Assembly (NCBI GenBank): GCA_029007415.1
Contig: JAQXHT010000020.1
Span: 1-5,263 of the forward strand
DNA length: 5,263 nucleotides
Direction: 5' to 3'
Source of the DNA: a bacterium
Lineage (GTDB): Bacteria > Bacillota_I > Bacilli_A > RF39 > UBA660
Of the stretch, positions 4,988 to 5,263 are shown in pieces; positions within the stretch are counted from its first letter, which is position 1; each line of letters starts with the position of its first letter. The position numbers and the translations under genes were made by a program. Under the pieces are notes generated by a model that did no database searches, was not told the DNA's origin, and was given only the letters and a program-made list of their open reading frames with translations.

Positions 4988-5263
4988 AATTGCTAGTAGA
5001 AGAGATAGAAGGATTAGAAAAAGCAGAAATAGAGGAAAAAAATATAAGATATTGGAATGAAGTAAAATATGGAGAAGTGCTAAGAGAGAAAAGAGCAAAT
5101 GTGTTAAAATTTTATGAGAATAAAAAAAGACAAAGTAACGGAGTTTATGTGGATTACATCAATTTTGATAACAGAAAAAAACAAAGAAACGCTGGTTTAT
5201 TTTGGAAGGCAAAGATGGAAAATCGAGAATGAAGGATTCAATATGCAAAAGAATGGAACATTT
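4979..5263 (+). pseudogene. Transposase fragment, 5'-truncated, frameshifted, runs off the window
   Basis: From about 4979 one frame reads a charged stretch (EIEEKNIRYWNEVKYG, then NVLKFYENKK) without a plausible ATG or SD. From about 5120 the next frame (+1) is the one that makes sense: TEFMWITSILITEKN, then GRQRWKIENEGFNMQKNGTF (5204-5263). WKIENEGFNxQKN is a motif I recognise from a DDE-type transposase family common in Clostridia; its Glu is the likely last acidic residue of the triad. The switch falls in an A7 run (5122-5128); one fewer A would restore NKKDKVTEFMW. The apparent ORF ending at 5232 is therefore out of frame in its last third. The N-terminal half, with the first catalytic Asp residues, is absent, and the join to the CHAP gene lies near 4979. 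The IS family cannot be named with certainty. Confidence 0.7.

Noticed and set aside
4975..5232. Stand-alone 85-codon gene starting at TTG
   Set aside because: There is no SD, the start overlaps the CHAP remnant, and its last third is out of frame with a recognisable transposase motif; it is part of a broken transposase.

Overview
The window is low-GC DNA of the kind found in gut Clostridia and related Firmicutes. Shine-Dalgarno sites are strong (AGGAGG or AAGGAG 6-9 nt before starts), codons are AT-rich, and there are U-tract terminators. A CHAP/coiled-coil membrane protein typical of Tn1549-like integrative conjugative elements is present as a remnant. The genus cannot be told from sequence alone.

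Positions 1-2655 hold a complete diversity-generating retroelement (DGR), all on the + strand. The order is a possibly structured 5' leader (1-100), a 237-aa target protein with a C-type-lectin/FGE-sulfatase-like C-terminus (101-814) ending in the variable repeat VR (688-810), an accessory Avd protein (903-1265), the DGR reverse transcriptase (1258-2271), the template repeat TR (2282-2404), and a hairpin-rich trailer closed by a strong intrinsic terminator (2617-2655). VR and TR are 123 nt each and differ at 14 positions. By hand alignment every difference is an adenine in TR, which is the hallmark of adenine-specific mutagenic retrohoming. In this system RT and Avd copy TR RNA into mutated cDNA, and the cDNA replaces VR, so 12 codons that are all Asn in TR have become Ser, Tyr, Phe or Asp in the target protein.

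Positions 2656-5263 look like decayed mobile-element DNA. A XerC/D-like tyrosine recombinase (2675-3676) keeps all its catalytic residues but is cut by an in-frame TAA at codon 132. A non-coding stretch (3677-3933) holds a probable terminator and two imperfect direct repeats containing TTGACG. A conjugative-element CHAP protein (3934-4987) is frameshifted at an AT-dinucleotide run and loses its C-terminus just after the GDIIFFDW motif. There it joins a 5'-truncated transposase fragment (about 4979-5263, running off the window), which is itself frameshifted at an A7 run.

The DGR genes look intact while everything downstream is broken. The recombinase and conjugation-type gene suggest that the DGR sits on, or beside, a degraded conjugative element rather than an obvious prophage; no phage structural gene is visible.
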